From: Phyllobacterium sophorae
GTDB lineage: Bacteria; Pseudomonadota; Alphaproteobacteria; Rhizobiales; Rhizobiaceae
Length of the DNA stretch: 64,000 bases
Assembly: GCF_003010965.1 (NCBI RefSeq)
Contig: NZ_PGGM01000003.1
Coordinates: forward strand, 372,001-436,000
Direction: 5' to 3'
The notes beneath the pieces were generated by a model that worked only from the letters and a program-made list of their open reading frames with translations, was not told the DNA's origin and did no database searches. Of this stretch, positions 24,534-34,166 are shown piece by piece; position 1 is the stretch's first letter, and each line of letters starts with the position of its first letter. The translations under genes and the position numbers were made by a program.

Positions 24534-25547
24534 ATGACAATGATTTCCCATCCTATTCTCCTGATGGGTGGCACCGGCGCGATCGGGCGCCTGACTGCCC
24601 GCGCGCTTCGCTCCGTCTATCCCGATGTTCCTTTATTGATCGGTGGACGCGATTTGCTCAAAAGCCGCAACGCCGCTAGCGAGATCGGGCAAGCAGAAGG
24701 CGTGTTGATCGACTCGCATGCTGACAATCTCGGTCTCGGTGATCGCCAGGTAAGTGCCGTCGCGATTTTTTACACTGACGAACGATTGGCCAGCCTGCGC
24801 TTCGCTCAAAGCCGCAGGGTACCCCATCTGGGCATTTCTTCAGGCGTCTATGAAATTGCTCCCGAAGTTGCGACCTATATGCACGCGCCAGACGCGGCGG
24901 CAGTCGTCCTCGGCTATGAATGGCTGGTCGGTGCCACAACCGTCGCCACGTTCACATGCGCCAAACCATTTGCCCGACTTCACGAGATCACGATCGGTGC
25001 CCTTGTCGATGAGCAGGATGGTGGCGGTCCGGCCGTCGCCGAAGATTTTGAGCGATTGAACCGGATGATGCCGGCCGCCCTCACCCGTCGTGACGGCAGC
25101 TATATCTGGCGTAGTGAAGATGATGCCAAGGCCGAGTTCTGTGCAATCGATGGTACCAAAATGGCTGGGATAGGCTTTTCGTCTATCGATGTTGTCGGCC
25201 TGGCGGCAGCGACCGGGGCGCCGAATGTACAGTTCAACATAGCGACCGGCGTGAGTACGTCCCGTCGTCGCGGCGAACCCAAGTCGACGGAGATCATCAT
25301 CGAGCTGGCTGGCGAGGATCACGACGGACAGCCGCTTCGCAACCGCCATGCAGTGTTTCACCCGGGCGGCGCTGCGCCCTTGACTGCACTGGGCGTCAGC
25401 ATGATCCTTGAACGACTGATCGGGCTGGACGGTAATAGGCCGACCCCGGTAGGGCTGTATTTTCCTTTTCAGGTCCTCGATCACGCCAGCTATCTGTCCC
25501 GGTTGCACGCGGAAGGTGGCAGCATCGTCCCTCTGGACGCCAAGTGA
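24534..25547 (+). CDS. NAD(P)-binding saccharopine dehydrogenase-like protein
   Basis: A 337-residue protein with an N-terminal Rossmann motif (ILLMGGTGAIGRLTARAL) and a saccharopine-dehydrogenase-like layout. LIGGRDLLKSRNAASEIG follows, then a central catalytic-type domain. The reaction is not predictable; homologues include uncharacterised reductases. The start ATG 24534 has AGTGAGGACAT upstream, with a second ATG at 24540. It is the evident target of the divergent TetR. Confidence 0.75.
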   Translation: MTMISHPILLMGGTGAIGRLTARALRSVYPDVPLLIGGRDLLKSRNAASEIGQAEGVLIDSHADNLGLGDRQVSAVAIFYTDERLASLRFAQSRRVPHLGISSGVYEIAPEVATYMHAPDAAAVVLGYEWLVGATTVATFTCAKPFARLHEITIGALVDEQDGGGPAVAEDFERLNRMMPAALTRRDGSYIWRSEDDAKAEFCAIDGTKMAGIGFSSIDVVGLAAATGAPNVQFNIATGVSTSRRRGEPKSTEIIIELAGEDHDGQPLRNRHAVFHPGGAAPLTALGVSMILERLIGLDGNRPTPVGLYFPFQVLDHASYLSRLHAEGGSIVPLDAK

Positions 25548-25717
25548 GTAATTGGCGGACCGGTAAGAGATAGTGCGTAGACGCCGGCTCAAGTCAGGTC
25601 CGAGACATAGAGATTGAACAGCGCCGATCTGATACAATCAGATCGCTCGAGGCAGAGTGATCTCCAGCAATTGCTCTGCGTTATGAAATCCGCAAAGGGC
25701 CCAGCCTCATCCGGAGC

Positions 25718-26605
25718 CTAATTTTCACGATCTGTCGAAAAGTCTTCAAAACACTCGACTAGCATCTCGGTGAGCACCCGTATCTTGCGTGCGGGATGCT
25801 GCCCTGGCGGCCGGACGACATAGATGCCCAATTTGGGGGGCGGATAGCGCGTCATCACCGGGACCAGCGCGCCGGAAGCCAGATGCTCCCCAATCAATTC
25901 TTCAGGGACACCGGCCAGACCAATTCCGGCAAGTGCTGCAGCTACAAGAGCTACAGCATTGTCGGCTTTGAAGCGCCCCTGCGGTTTCAGCGTGATGATC
26001 TTGTCCCCATCCATCGCCAGCCAGGTTTCAGTACCCTGCATGACGACCTCGTGCGTAACGAATTCCTCCGGCGTCTCGGGCGATCCGTGTTTTTTGATGT
26101 AGTCCGGTGTCGCGACGTACTTGGCGGTGGTCCATCCGACTCGCCTTGCGAGCATGTTGGAGTCGGCAAGATGGCCGACACGTATCGCACAGTCGAACCC
26201 TTCTGCGATAAGGTCGACGAACCGATCCGTGTAGCTGGCTTGAACCTGCAACTCCGGATGGCGCTGCGCTAGAGATGCGAGCACAGGGGCGAAGTGCGTC
26301 GGACCGAATGTAAGCGGAGCTGCTATTCTTAGTCGACCGCGAAGGTCGCCGGCGGGCAATATCGTCTCCTTGGCAATGTCGATCTCGGCGCAGACTTTTG
26401 CGGCGTGTTCCCGGAAGGTGATCCCGGCCTCTGTGAGGGCGGCGCCGCGTGTCGTGCGGGCGAGCAACTGCACGCCCAAATCCTTTTCAAGCCGAATGAG
26501 GCGCCGGCTGACCATCGACTTGGAGATACCGAGCCGCCGCGCGGCTGGAGAAACCCCGCCAGTATCGGCCACTTCCACGAAGGTCCGCAGGTCTTCGATG
26601 TCCAA
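25718..26605 (-). CDS. LysR-family regulator, paralogue B
   Basis: A 295-residue LysR closely related to those at 17449 and 28793: DIEDLRTFVEVADTGGVSPA, RRLGISKSMVSRRLIRLE, RLRIAAPLTFGPTHFAPVL and FDCAIRVGHLADSNMLARR. No in-frame ATG fits. The start is placed at TTG 26605 with AGGAACG upstream, homologous to the GTG and ATG starts of the paralogues. It is divergent from the intact hydrolase at 26832, its probable target. Confidence 0.9.
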   Translation of the reverse strand: MDIEDLRTFVEVADTGGVSPAARRLGISKSMVSRRLIRLEKDLGVQLLARTTRGAALTEAGITFREHAAKVCAEIDIAKETILPAGDLRGRLRIAAPLTFGPTHFAPVLASLAQRHPELQVQASYTDRFVDLIAEGFDCAIRVGHLADSNMLARRVGWTTAKYVATPDYIKKHGSPETPEEFVTHEVVMQGTETWLAMDGDKIITLKPQGRFKADNAVALVAAALAGIGLAGVPEELIGEHLASGALVPVMTRYPPPKLGIYVVRPPGQHPARKIRVLTEMLVECFEDFSTDREN

Positions 26606-26609
26606 ATCA

Positions 26610-26710
26610 ACGTTCCTGTATTCACGACAGATGAGTGCTCGAATCGCTCCGATCGTATCACAAATAGAAAGAACAGGGCCGGCATTGGCGTTCCACGTTT
26701 CGCGACACAG
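26610..26710 (+). promoter_or_regulatory. LysR B/hydrolase regulatory region with two 23-bp elements
   Basis: The 226-bp divergent region holds a full match, GCGTTCC-N7-GCGACACAG, at 26688-26710. A weaker one, ACGTTCC-N7-ACGACAGAT, lies at 26610-26632 next to the LysR start. The 26688 copy lies about 140 bp before the hydrolase start, as in the other cassettes. This is the reference locus for the dispersed cassette because both flanking genes are intact. Confidence 0.7.
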
Positions 26711-26831
26711 CTTCACGGGATCGGGCGCTACCGCATCACAAATGAAAATGACACTGTCCATCAAGGCGCCCTCGGAGGCAGTGCGCGCCTGCCGACTTCC
26801 CCACGCCTCAACAACAGCAAAGGATGCTTCC

Positions 26832-27485
26832 ATGACCTTTCGTAACGGCCTTGATTCGCTTCTCCGCCCCGAAGATTCCGTTCTCGTTCTGATCGATCAC
26901 CAGCCCTATCAGCTCGCAAATCTCAACAGCCACGACCCGCAAGCTGTGGTCAACAGCACGACCGCGCTGGCGAAGCTGGCAAAAGCCTTCGATGTCCCGA
27001 CCATTCTGACCAGCGTGATCGCGGGGCGCGGCGGACTTCTCTTCAAGCAGATCACCGACGTATTTCCGGACCAGGAAGTCATCGATCGCACCTGGGTGAA
27101 CACCTGGCAGGACGAGAATGTGGTGAACGTCGTCAAGGCGACTGGCCGCAAGCAGCTGATCATCGCCGGCCTGTGGACGGAGGTCTGCGTCGCAATGCCT
27201 GTCATCCAGGCCGCCGGCGAAGGCTGGGACGTGACCGTGATCACCGACGCGTCGGGCGGGATTTCAAAGGAGTCTCACGAAGTTGCCGTCCAGCGCATGA
27301 TTGCGGCCGGTGCGAACCCGATGACCGTGATGGCGCTCGCTGGCGAATGGCAACGCGATTGGGCGCGCACCGGGCATGTCGAGCAGCTGACCGAGATACT
27401 CATCCAGCACTTCGCCGGCAGCGGCATCGCCTACCTCTGGGAGCAGCAGCTTCTCAATACACCGGTGTCGGGCAAAACCGCCTGA
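26832..27485 (+). CDS. Isochorismatase-family cysteine hydrolase (YcaC-like)
   Basis: A 217-residue isochorismatase-fold hydrolase: Asp22 in SVLVLIDHQPYQL, and the catalytic Cys119 in IIAGLWTEVCVAMPV, the LWTEVC form seen in YcaC-like proteins. GWDVTVITDASGG follows. Such enzymes hydrolyse amides or related bonds; the natural substrate here is unknown. The start ATG 26832 has AAAGGATGCTTCC upstream; the longer frame upstream is the antisense of LysR B. It is the only intact copy of a gene whose 5' stubs occur at four other places. Confidence 0.92.
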   Translation: MTFRNGLDSLLRPEDSVLVLIDHQPYQLANLNSHDPQAVVNSTTALAKLAKAFDVPTILTSVIAGRGGLLFKQITDVFPDQEVIDRTWVNTWQDENVVNVVKATGRKQLIIAGLWTEVCVAMPVIQAAGEGWDVTVITDASGGISKESHEVAVQRMIAAGANPMTVMALAGEWQRDWARTGHVEQLTEILIQHFAGSGIAYLWEQQLLNTPVSGKTA

Positions 27486-27723
27486 TCCGAACCGGCTATC
27501 GGGAAGGGGAAGGGCGTGCAACCGCAAGCGCCCTCTCCGTCGCATTCATCAACGCCGGTCGGCAGCGAGGCGGAGTTTACATCGATGCTGGAGGCCATTG
27601 TGAAACGGCATTGGCCGCCGCAAAGGCCACGACTATCCCACCGATATTGGATGCCGAAGGGGTTGAGCAGCGACCTCCCCTCGCGGCCACCCCCATCAAC
27701 CAAAGAGTTTCGAAGGAGCCTTC

Positions 27724-28761
27724 ATGGAAATTGGTGTCGACAGTTTTGCCGCGATCCTTTCTGATCCGACGACAGGAAAGCTCCCTTCGGCGGCCGACCG
27801 CATGGCCGATCTTCTTGAGGAAGTGGAGGTCGCCGACAGGGTCGGGCTCGACGTATTCGGCATCGGCGAGCATCATCGCGCCGAATTCCTCGATTCCGCA
27901 CCGGCGATCATACTTGCCGCAGCAGCGGCGCGCACCCGCCAGATTCGATTGACCAGCGCGGTAACGGTATTGAGCGCCGCCGATCCTGTAAGACTCTTCC
28001 AGGAGTTCGCGACCCTCGACCTGATTTCCAGAGGGCGCACCGAGCTCGTCGTCGGCCGTGGTTCGTTCGGCGAGGCCTTTCCACTCTTCGGCCTGGACAC
28101 ACGGGCATATGACGAACTCTTCGCCGAGAAGCTCGACCTGTTCCTGAAGCTTGGCGAGACATGCAATCCCGTATGGGAGGGCCAATTCCGCCCCGCGTTG
28201 GACGGTCAGGGGGTCTTTCCGAGGCCCCACCAATCGCGACTGCCTCTATGGATCGGCGTCGGCGGCACGCCGCAGTCCTTCGCGCGTGCCGGCGCGCTCG
28301 GCCTTCCGCTGATGGTGGCGATCATTGGTGGAACATTTGAACGGTTTCGCCCGCTCGTCGATCTCTATCGCGAGGCCGGCATACGCGCGGGGCACAGTCC
28401 CGAGAAGCTTAAGGTGGGCATTCATGCGATGGGCTTCGTCGGCGAGACCGACGCGGCAGCAAGGGATGCCTTCTTCCCGGGCTGGGCACATCTGACGACC
28501 AAGGTCGGACGCGAGCGTGGCTGGCCGCCCCCGACACGTCAGCAGTTCGAAGACATGGCGGGGCCCCAAGGCGCCTTCCTGATCGGCGCCCCGGCGACGG
28601 TTGTCGAGAAGACGATTAAGGCCCGCCAGGCGCTGGGCGGTCTATCGCGCATCACCTTTCAGATGAGCACCGCCTCTCTGGAAACGGTGGCAATGAAACG
28701 CTCGATCGAGCTTCTCGGCACCGAGGTCGCGCCAATTGTGAGGGCTGCGGGAAAGATCTGA
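27724..28761 (+). CDS. LLM-class flavin-dependent oxidoreductase (luciferase-like)
   Basis: A 345-residue bacterial-luciferase-like protein: GLDVFGIGEHHRAEFLDSAP, IRLTSAVTVLSAADPVRLFQ, LVVGRGSFGEAFPLFG and LPLWIGVGGTPQSFARA. Members use reduced FMN to oxidise diverse organic compounds. The start ATG 27724 follows GAAGGAGCCTTC. It may share transcription with the upstream hydrolase, though a 238-bp gap (27486-27723) without a recognised gene separates them. Confidence 0.9.
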   Translation: MEIGVDSFAAILSDPTTGKLPSAADRMADLLEEVEVADRVGLDVFGIGEHHRAEFLDSAPAIILAAAAARTRQIRLTSAVTVLSAADPVRLFQEFATLDLISRGRTELVVGRGSFGEAFPLFGLDTRAYDELFAEKLDLFLKLGETCNPVWEGQFRPALDGQGVFPRPHQSRLPLWIGVGGTPQSFARAGALGLPLMVAIIGGTFERFRPLVDLYREAGIRAGHSPEKLKVGIHAMGFVGETDAAARDAFFPGWAHLTTKVGRERGWPPPTRQQFEDMAGPQGAFLIGAPATVVEKTIKARQALGGLSRITFQMSTASLETVAMKRSIELLGTEVAPIVRAAGKI

Positions 28762-28792
28762 TCGAGAAACGAAATCGAAGCGGGGTGACCAT

Positions 28793-29683
28793 ATGGATAT
28801 CGAGGATCTGCGGACATTTGTCGAAGTTGCCGATGCCTGCGGCGTTTCTCCCGCGGCCCGTCGGCTCGGGATATCGAAGTCAATGGTCAGTCGCCGCCTT
28901 ATCCGGCTCGAGGGAGCCTTGGGTATCCAGCTTCTTGCACGAACGACCCGTGGTGCCGCGCTGACGGAGGCCGGGGTTGCATTTCGGGAACATGCGGCAA
29001 AGGTTTGCGCCGAAATCGATGCGGCGAAAGACGAGATATTGCCGGCCGGTGACCTTCGCGGGCGCTTGCGGGTCGCCGTGCCACTGACATCGGGGCCGAT
29101 GCATTTTGCGCCCGTGCTTTCTCGGATGGCATGGCTTCATCCAAAGCTGCAAATACAGGCCGACTACAGTGATCGCTTCGTAGATTTGATCGCAGAGGGA
29201 TTTGACTGTGCGATCCGGGTCGGCGCACTGCGTGATTCGAACCTGATCGCGAGGCGAGTTGGTCAGATCTATGGGCAGCTGGTCGCAAGTCCAGACTATA
29301 TCAAGATGCATGGCTCACCGGAAACACCGGATGAGATCAGCTCTCACCAAGCTTTGGTGGGGGCTGAAACGTGGCGGTTCGTGGATGGAGACAAAATCGT
29401 CACCGTGCAGCCACAAGGACGATTCAAAACCGAGAACGGCATGGCACTTGCCAATGCAGCTGCGGCCGGGCTTGGCCTTGCATGGCTTCCCGACTGTGTC
29501 ACCCAACATTATCTTGCCTCCGGCGCGCTCGTACCGGTCATGACCGGATATCCGCTGCCGGTCGGCAATGTCCACGTTGTGCGCCCACCAAGTCCGCATC
29601 CGGCGCAAAAGGTGCGCATCCTTTCCGAGTTGCTGATCGAATCGTTCGAGCGAAATGCGCCTGTTTGGAGTTCAGGGACATGA
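28793..29683 (+). CDS. LysR-family regulator, paralogue C
   Basis: A 296-residue LysR: DIEDLRTFVEVADACGVSPA with GISKSMVSRRLIRLEGALG and effector domain RLRVAVPLTSGPMHFAPVL, GFDCAIRVGALRDSNLIARR. It is the third member of the A/B/C set and has an ATG start (28793) with GGGGTGACCAT upstream. Unlike A and B it is not divergent from a hydrolase stub; it lies just downstream of the LLM enzyme on the same strand. Its target is unknown. Confidence 0.9.
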   Translation: MDIEDLRTFVEVADACGVSPAARRLGISKSMVSRRLIRLEGALGIQLLARTTRGAALTEAGVAFREHAAKVCAEIDAAKDEILPAGDLRGRLRVAVPLTSGPMHFAPVLSRMAWLHPKLQIQADYSDRFVDLIAEGFDCAIRVGALRDSNLIARRVGQIYGQLVASPDYIKMHGSPETPDEISSHQALVGAETWRFVDGDKIVTVQPQGRFKTENGMALANAAAAGLGLAWLPDCVTQHYLASGALVPVMTGYPLPVGNVHVVRPPSPHPAQKVRILSELLIESFERNAPVWSSGT

Positions 29684-29989
29684 CGGCCTTCACTCGCGCA
29701 CTTCTCATGTTTCGAATTGGTTTGTCGCGACAGACTACGACTTACAGTCTGCAACTGAACGGCGGGCTTAGGCCACGACGCCGAGGAGACGCTTCGCATG
29801 GCACGGGCGAAATCTGATGCGGAACTGGATGCGCTGCACCTCATCCGTCTGGAATGACCCAATGAAGCGACAAGAACATCCGCGTGCCGATGATCGACCA
29901 TGAAAGGCTTCAACGACGATCGCTCACCATCGGGGAGATGGTGGCAACCCGGTCTTCCCATCCGAAAACCTAAGGAAAGCAAAGAAACC
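29684..29989. other. 306-bp gap, no gene assigned
   Basis: Short open frames exist (for example ATG 29798 to about 29857), but none has a ribosome site plus recognisable content. The stretch lies between LysR C and the chloroperoxidase-like gene and probably holds the latter's leader. Confidence 0.4.
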
Positions 29990-30829
29990 ATGACGACGAT
30001 TAAAACGCAGGACGGCACCCGGATCTTCTACAAGGACTGGGGTTCGAAAGACGCGCAGCCCATCATGTTCCATCACGGCTGGCCGCTCAGCGCGGACGAC
30101 TGGGACAATCAGATGCTGTTCTTCCTCGGCAAGGGCTACCGCGTCATCGCGCATGACCGGCGCGGTCATGGTCGCTCCGACCAGACCGATACAGGAAACG
30201 AGATGGACACATACGCGTCCGACGTCGCGGAGCTCGCCCGGGAGCTCGATCTGAAGGACGCGGTTCACGTCGGGCACTCGACCGGCGGCGGCGAGGTGAT
30301 CCGTTATGTTGCTCGCAGCGAGCCTGGTCGTGTGTCGAAGGCCGTTCTGATCGGCGCGGTGCCGCCGATCATGCTGGCGACGCCGCGTTATCCCGGTGGT
30401 CTGCCGATGCAGGTATTCGATGGATTTCGCGAGGCGCTCTTGCTCAACCGGGCGCAGTTCTTCCTCGATGTCCCGACCGGCCCCTTCTACGGCTTCAACC
30501 GCGACGGTGCCGAAGTAAGCGAGGGACTGATCCGCAACTGGTGGCGGCAGGGCATGATGGGCGGCGCAAAGGCCCACTACGACTGCATCTCAGCCTTCTC
30601 GGAGACGGATTTCTCCGCGGACCTGAAGGCCGTTTCGCAGCCGGTTCTGCTGATGCACGGCGAAGACGATCAGGTGGTCCCGATCGATGCTTCAGCCCGC
30701 AAGGCGATCGACCTGCTTCCGAACGGCCGGCTGAAGACCTATCCCGGCTTGTCGCATGGGCTGTTCGCCACGCATCCCGAGCTGATCAATGCCGATCTGC
30801 TGGCGTTCATCGAAGGCCGTGAGGCATGA
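29990..30829 (+). CDS. Alpha/beta hydrolase, non-heme chloroperoxidase/arylesterase type
   Basis: A 279-residue alpha/beta hydrolase: oxyanion region MFHHGWPLSADDWD, nucleophile elbow VGHSTGGGEV, late Asp in MHGEDDQVVP and His in GLSHGLFATHP. These match cofactor-free haloperoxidase/perhydrolase enzymes. In vivo roles are usually esterase-like. The start is ATG 29990 (MTTIKTQDG), the usual N-terminus; TAAGGAAAGCAAAGAAACC precedes it. Confidence 0.92.
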   Translation: MTTIKTQDGTRIFYKDWGSKDAQPIMFHHGWPLSADDWDNQMLFFLGKGYRVIAHDRRGHGRSDQTDTGNEMDTYASDVAELARELDLKDAVHVGHSTGGGEVIRYVARSEPGRVSKAVLIGAVPPIMLATPRYPGGLPMQVFDGFREALLLNRAQFFLDVPTGPFYGFNRDGAEVSEGLIRNWWRQGMMGGAKAHYDCISAFSETDFSADLKAVSQPVLLMHGEDDQVVPIDASARKAIDLLPNGRLKTYPGLSHGLFATHPELINADLLAFIEGREA

Positions 30830-30949
30830 GCGAGGGGGCAAACACCCTACCGGGCGCCGCTTCCCAATATCAATCACGGGCGACGGCTACTCATCCACCG
30901 CCCCGTCGCCCTTCGATCATGAAAAACGCAGAGCAGGAAAGGCACATCG

Positions 30950-32692
30950 ATGGCTGAAGTAAGCCTGGGGCAAACGATTGGACCTGCAGTTGTCCTGATG
31001 GGAGCGGCTGTTGTCGCTGTGCCGTTGTTCCGCCGGTTGGGGCTGGGATCGGTACTCGGCTACTTCGCCGCCGGAGTTCTTGTCGGGCCATCGGTTCTTG
31101 GCCTGTTCACAGACGCCCAGTCCATCCTCCATTTTTCCGAGCTTGGAGTAGTCATGTTCCTGTTCGTGATAGGACTGGAACTGCGCCCGAACAAGTTATG
31201 GGCGATGCGAACACAGATTTTCGGGCTGGGCCTCGCCCAGGTTTTCGCAGCCACAGCCATCCTTACGCTGACAGGCGCGTTGCTCCTTGGCCTTTCCGCG
31301 ACCGTCGCTTTCATCGCAGGAGCGGGCTTTGTCTTATCCTCAACTGCCGTCATCATGTCGGTACTGCAGGATCGGGGGGAGATTTCGAGCGCAGAGGGAC
31401 AGAAGTCAGTCGCTATCCTGTTGTTTGAGGATCTGATGATCGTGCCGCTGCTGGTGGTGGTCGCTTTTCTCTCACCGCTCTCGCATGGAGAGGCAGAATG
31501 GACTGACGCCTTCGTGGCCGTTGCGGCGCTGCTCGTGCTTCTCGGCGTATCGCGCTGGGGTCTTAATCCGTTCTTCGCATTGCTGGCCCGCACACACACC
31601 CGCGAAGTGCTGACTGCAGGCGCGCTGCTCGTCGTGCTCGGCGCAGCATTGCTGATGGATGCGGCCGGATTGTCGATGGCGATGGGCGCGTTCCTCGCCG
31701 GAGTGATGCTCTCGAGTTCGAGCTACCGGCACCAGATCGAAAGTGATATCGAACCGTTTCGCGGCTTGCTGATGGGACTGTTCTTTCTTGCGGTCGGCAT
31801 GTCGCTGAACCTTTCGATCGTCTCGGACGAATGGCCGCTCCTGCTGGCGCTGCTGGGCGCGTTCACGGTCGCGAAAGGCGCCGTGGTCTATGCGGTCGCG
31901 CGTCTGTTCGGCGGCTCCAACCACCAGGCCCTGCATCGCACATCTATGTTCCTCCAGGGTGGCGAATTTGCCTTCGTCCTTTATGCGGCAGCTACCTCAG
32001 GCGGTGTGATCGACACTCGGGAGAACGCATTGTTTGCCACTGTCGTGATCCTGTCTATGGTGCTGACCCCGCTGCTCACGATAGCGACCGACCTTCTGCT
32101 TCGTACGGAGGAGTCGATGGATGGCGTCGATCACGCTCGTGATCTCAAGGGGCGGGTCCTTGTCATCGGGTTCGGACGCTTCGGTCAGATCGCGTCACAG
32201 ATACCTCTATCGCAGGGCGTCGAGCTTTCTGTCATCGACAAGGACCCTGACCGCATCCGCGATGCCGGGCGATATGGGTTCAAGGTCTTCTTCGGCGACG
32301 GAACCCGGCTCGACACGCTGCGACACTCTGGTGCGGGGGAAGCCGACGCAATCATGATCTGTGTAGACGACCCGAAGGCCGCGATGAAGATCGTGGAACT
32401 CGCGCAGCACGAGTTTACGCAGGCGAAGCTTCTTGTCCGCAGCTACGATCGTGGAAACGCGATAGATCTGATCCGCGCCGGCGTCGATTACCAGATTCGT
32501 GAAACGGTCGAATCCGCTTACCTGCTGGGAGCCGAAGGTTTGCGGGCGTTGGGCTACGGAGAAGCCGATATTGAAGAAGCCACCATCGACATTCGTCGGC
32601 GCGATGCCGAGCGCCTGTCTGAGCAAGTTCACGGAGACATCATGTCGGGCAGCAACCGACTGCTCCTTCAACCCGTGCGAAAGCCGCTCTGA
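30950..32692 (+). CDS. CPA2-family cation:proton antiporter with RCK domain (KefB/KefC-like)
   Basis: A 580-residue inner-membrane antiporter. About 12 hydrophobic segments occupy residues 8-390, including LGYFAAGVLVGPSVLG, LFVIGLELRP and AILLFEDLMIVPLL. A cytosolic RCK/TrkA-N domain follows (RVLVIGFGRFGQIASQIPL, VIDKDPDRI). KefB/C systems release K+ during electrophile stress, which fits neighbouring redox and carbonyl genes. The start ATG 30950 has AGGAAAGGCACATCG upstream. Its stop overlaps the next frame's ATG (TGATG). Confidence 0.92.
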   Translation: MAEVSLGQTIGPAVVLMGAAVVAVPLFRRLGLGSVLGYFAAGVLVGPSVLGLFTDAQSILHFSELGVVMFLFVIGLELRPNKLWAMRTQIFGLGLAQVFAATAILTLTGALLLGLSATVAFIAGAGFVLSSTAVIMSVLQDRGEISSAEGQKSVAILLFEDLMIVPLLVVVAFLSPLSHGEAEWTDAFVAVAALLVLLGVSRWGLNPFFALLARTHTREVLTAGALLVVLGAALLMDAAGLSMAMGAFLAGVMLSSSSYRHQIESDIEPFRGLLMGLFFLAVGMSLNLSIVSDEWPLLLALLGAFTVAKGAVVYAVARLFGGSNHQALHRTSMFLQGGEFAFVLYAAATSGGVIDTRENALFATVVILSMVLTPLLTIATDLLLRTEESMDGVDHARDLKGRVLVIGFGRFGQIASQIPLSQGVELSVIDKDPDRIRDAGRYGFKVFFGDGTRLDTLRHSGAGEADAIMICVDDPKAAMKIVELAQHEFTQAKLLVRSYDRGNAIDLIRAGVDYQIRETVESAYLLGAEGLRALGYGEADIEEATIDIRRRDAERLSEQVHGDIMSGSNRLLLQPVRKPL

Positions 32693-32934
32693 TGATCCGG
32701 CTTTCTGCAAACGCACATATCGCTGTGACCGTCTCTGCTGTGAATTTTTCCGGAACGAGCGTGCTGATGCTCAATGAACAAAATGATCCATCGGAACACA
32801 AAGCGTCAGCAGTGGCTGACGCCTTGAAAGTAAATGGTGCGTCCGTGGAGTTGCGTAAGCTTCCAGTCGGCCACGGACCGATGGACGAAGACATCAGCGA
32901 GACGGATGGATGGACTGGGAGAAAATTCCGATGA
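32692..32934 (+). pseudogene. Alpha/beta hydrolase C-terminal fragment, coupled to the antiporter gene
   Basis: An 80-residue frame starts on the ATG that overlaps the antiporter stop. Residues 19-80 resemble the C-terminal part of a dienelactone/carboxylesterase-type hydrolase: SGTSVLMLNEQNDP, then KASAVADALKVNGASVELRK and LPVGHGPMDEDI (the His of the triad). The nucleophile-bearing part is missing, so this is a remnant, though the overlap could allow translation. Confidence 0.6.
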
Positions 32935-33941
32935 AAGACGGTCAAAAATCCATTGTTTCACAAGGAGTTCGCGTAGACGAACGCATAATCCCCGTCCCAG
33001 CCTCAATCAGCGCCGAAGCGCAGGCGATGTTGCATGCCGCCGTACGCGAGGGAGCGCCGCTCAACGCGCTCATTCCAACACCGTCACCGCAAGATCATGA
33101 GGCATGGCGGCAGATGCAGATCGCTGCCGACAGATATTATGCCGAAACTCTTCTGGAAACTGTGAAGGAAACGAAAGGAAATCTTGAAACGCTACATCTC
33201 GACACAACCACCGTTCATGTAGCGACACCGGAAAATATTAGACTTGGGGATTGTGTCCTTATCGATCTGCATGGCGGCGCGCTTGTTTTTGGCGGCGGCG
33301 ATTCCTGTCGGGAAAGTGCGCGAGTACAAGCAGAGCGGCACGGCATGATCTGTTACGGTATCGACTACCGCATGCCGCCAGATCACCCCTATCCCGCCGC
33401 CCTCGACGACTGCATCATGACCTACAGGCACCTGATTCAGCGGTATGGCGCAAACCGTGTCGTGTTTAGCGGTCGCTCGGCCGGTGGTAACTTGACGATG
33501 GCTACTATTCTGAGGGCACGGGACGAGGCCCTGCCTTTTCCGGCCGGTGCTGTGCTACTTTCCCCGGAAGTGGACCTCACTGAATCGGGTGACAGCTTTC
33601 AGACCAACCGGACGATCGACGTCATCCTGCCGAATTCGCTGATGTCGAATAACCTGCTCTATGCAAACGGAGCGGATTTGTCTCATCCCTACTTGTCTCC
33701 ACTTTTCGGGGAAATATCGGCCGATTTTCCGCCGACTTTCCTGCAAAGTGGAACCCGCGATCTGTTGCTTTCCAATGCGGTGAGACTTCATCGCAAGCTG
33801 AGACGTGCGGGAGTTCCGGCAGAGCTGCATGTTTTTGAGGCAATGCCGCATGGCGGATTTGGAGGCGCCCCGGAGGATCAGGAGCTCACGGAGGAAGTTG
33901 TTCGTTTTGTCACCTGCTGCCTGGCGAAGACGGTTCGCTAG
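32931..33941 (+). CDS. Alpha/beta hydrolase, hormone-sensitive-lipase (HSL) type
   Basis: A 336-residue HSL-family esterase: oxyanion motif LIDLHGGALVFGGG, nucleophile elbow VVFSGRSAGGNL, acid Asp in SGTRDLLLSN and His in AMPHGGFGG. These soluble enzymes hydrolyse short-chain esters. The start is ATG 32931 (MKDGQKSIV), 21 bases inside a longer frame, with GGGAGAAAATTCCG upstream. It overlaps the end of the preceding fragment by 4 bases. Confidence 0.9.
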   Translation: MKDGQKSIVSQGVRVDERIIPVPASISAEAQAMLHAAVREGAPLNALIPTPSPQDHEAWRQMQIAADRYYAETLLETVKETKGNLETLHLDTTTVHVATPENIRLGDCVLIDLHGGALVFGGGDSCRESARVQAERHGMICYGIDYRMPPDHPYPAALDDCIMTYRHLIQRYGANRVVFSGRSAGGNLTMATILRARDEALPFPAGAVLLSPEVDLTESGDSFQTNRTIDVILPNSLMSNNLLYANGADLSHPYLSPLFGEISADFPPTFLQSGTRDLLLSNAVRLHRKLRRAGVPAELHVFEAMPHGGFGGAPEDQELTEEVVRFVTCCLAKTVR

Positions 33942-34166
33942 GTCAATGCCTTTTCCGATAGCACCTCATGCACGAAAGAGTTCAGTCAATAGGGCGACTG
34001 CGGCGAAGTCGTCACCCCAGCTCTGCGCCGAAGGTCCCGAATGCATGTCAAACCTGGGCACGACAGGGAAAATGAGGCGTATCGGTATTGGGGCATTACA
34101 GCTCGGCGGCAGGAGGTTCCACTTCACTGATTCAGGCGCGCCTTCCCGCGTTACGGGAGCGCCATC

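Noticed and set aside
30830-30949. Possible terminator between the chloroperoxidase and antiporter genes
   Set aside because: No stem followed by a T run could be built; left unassigned.
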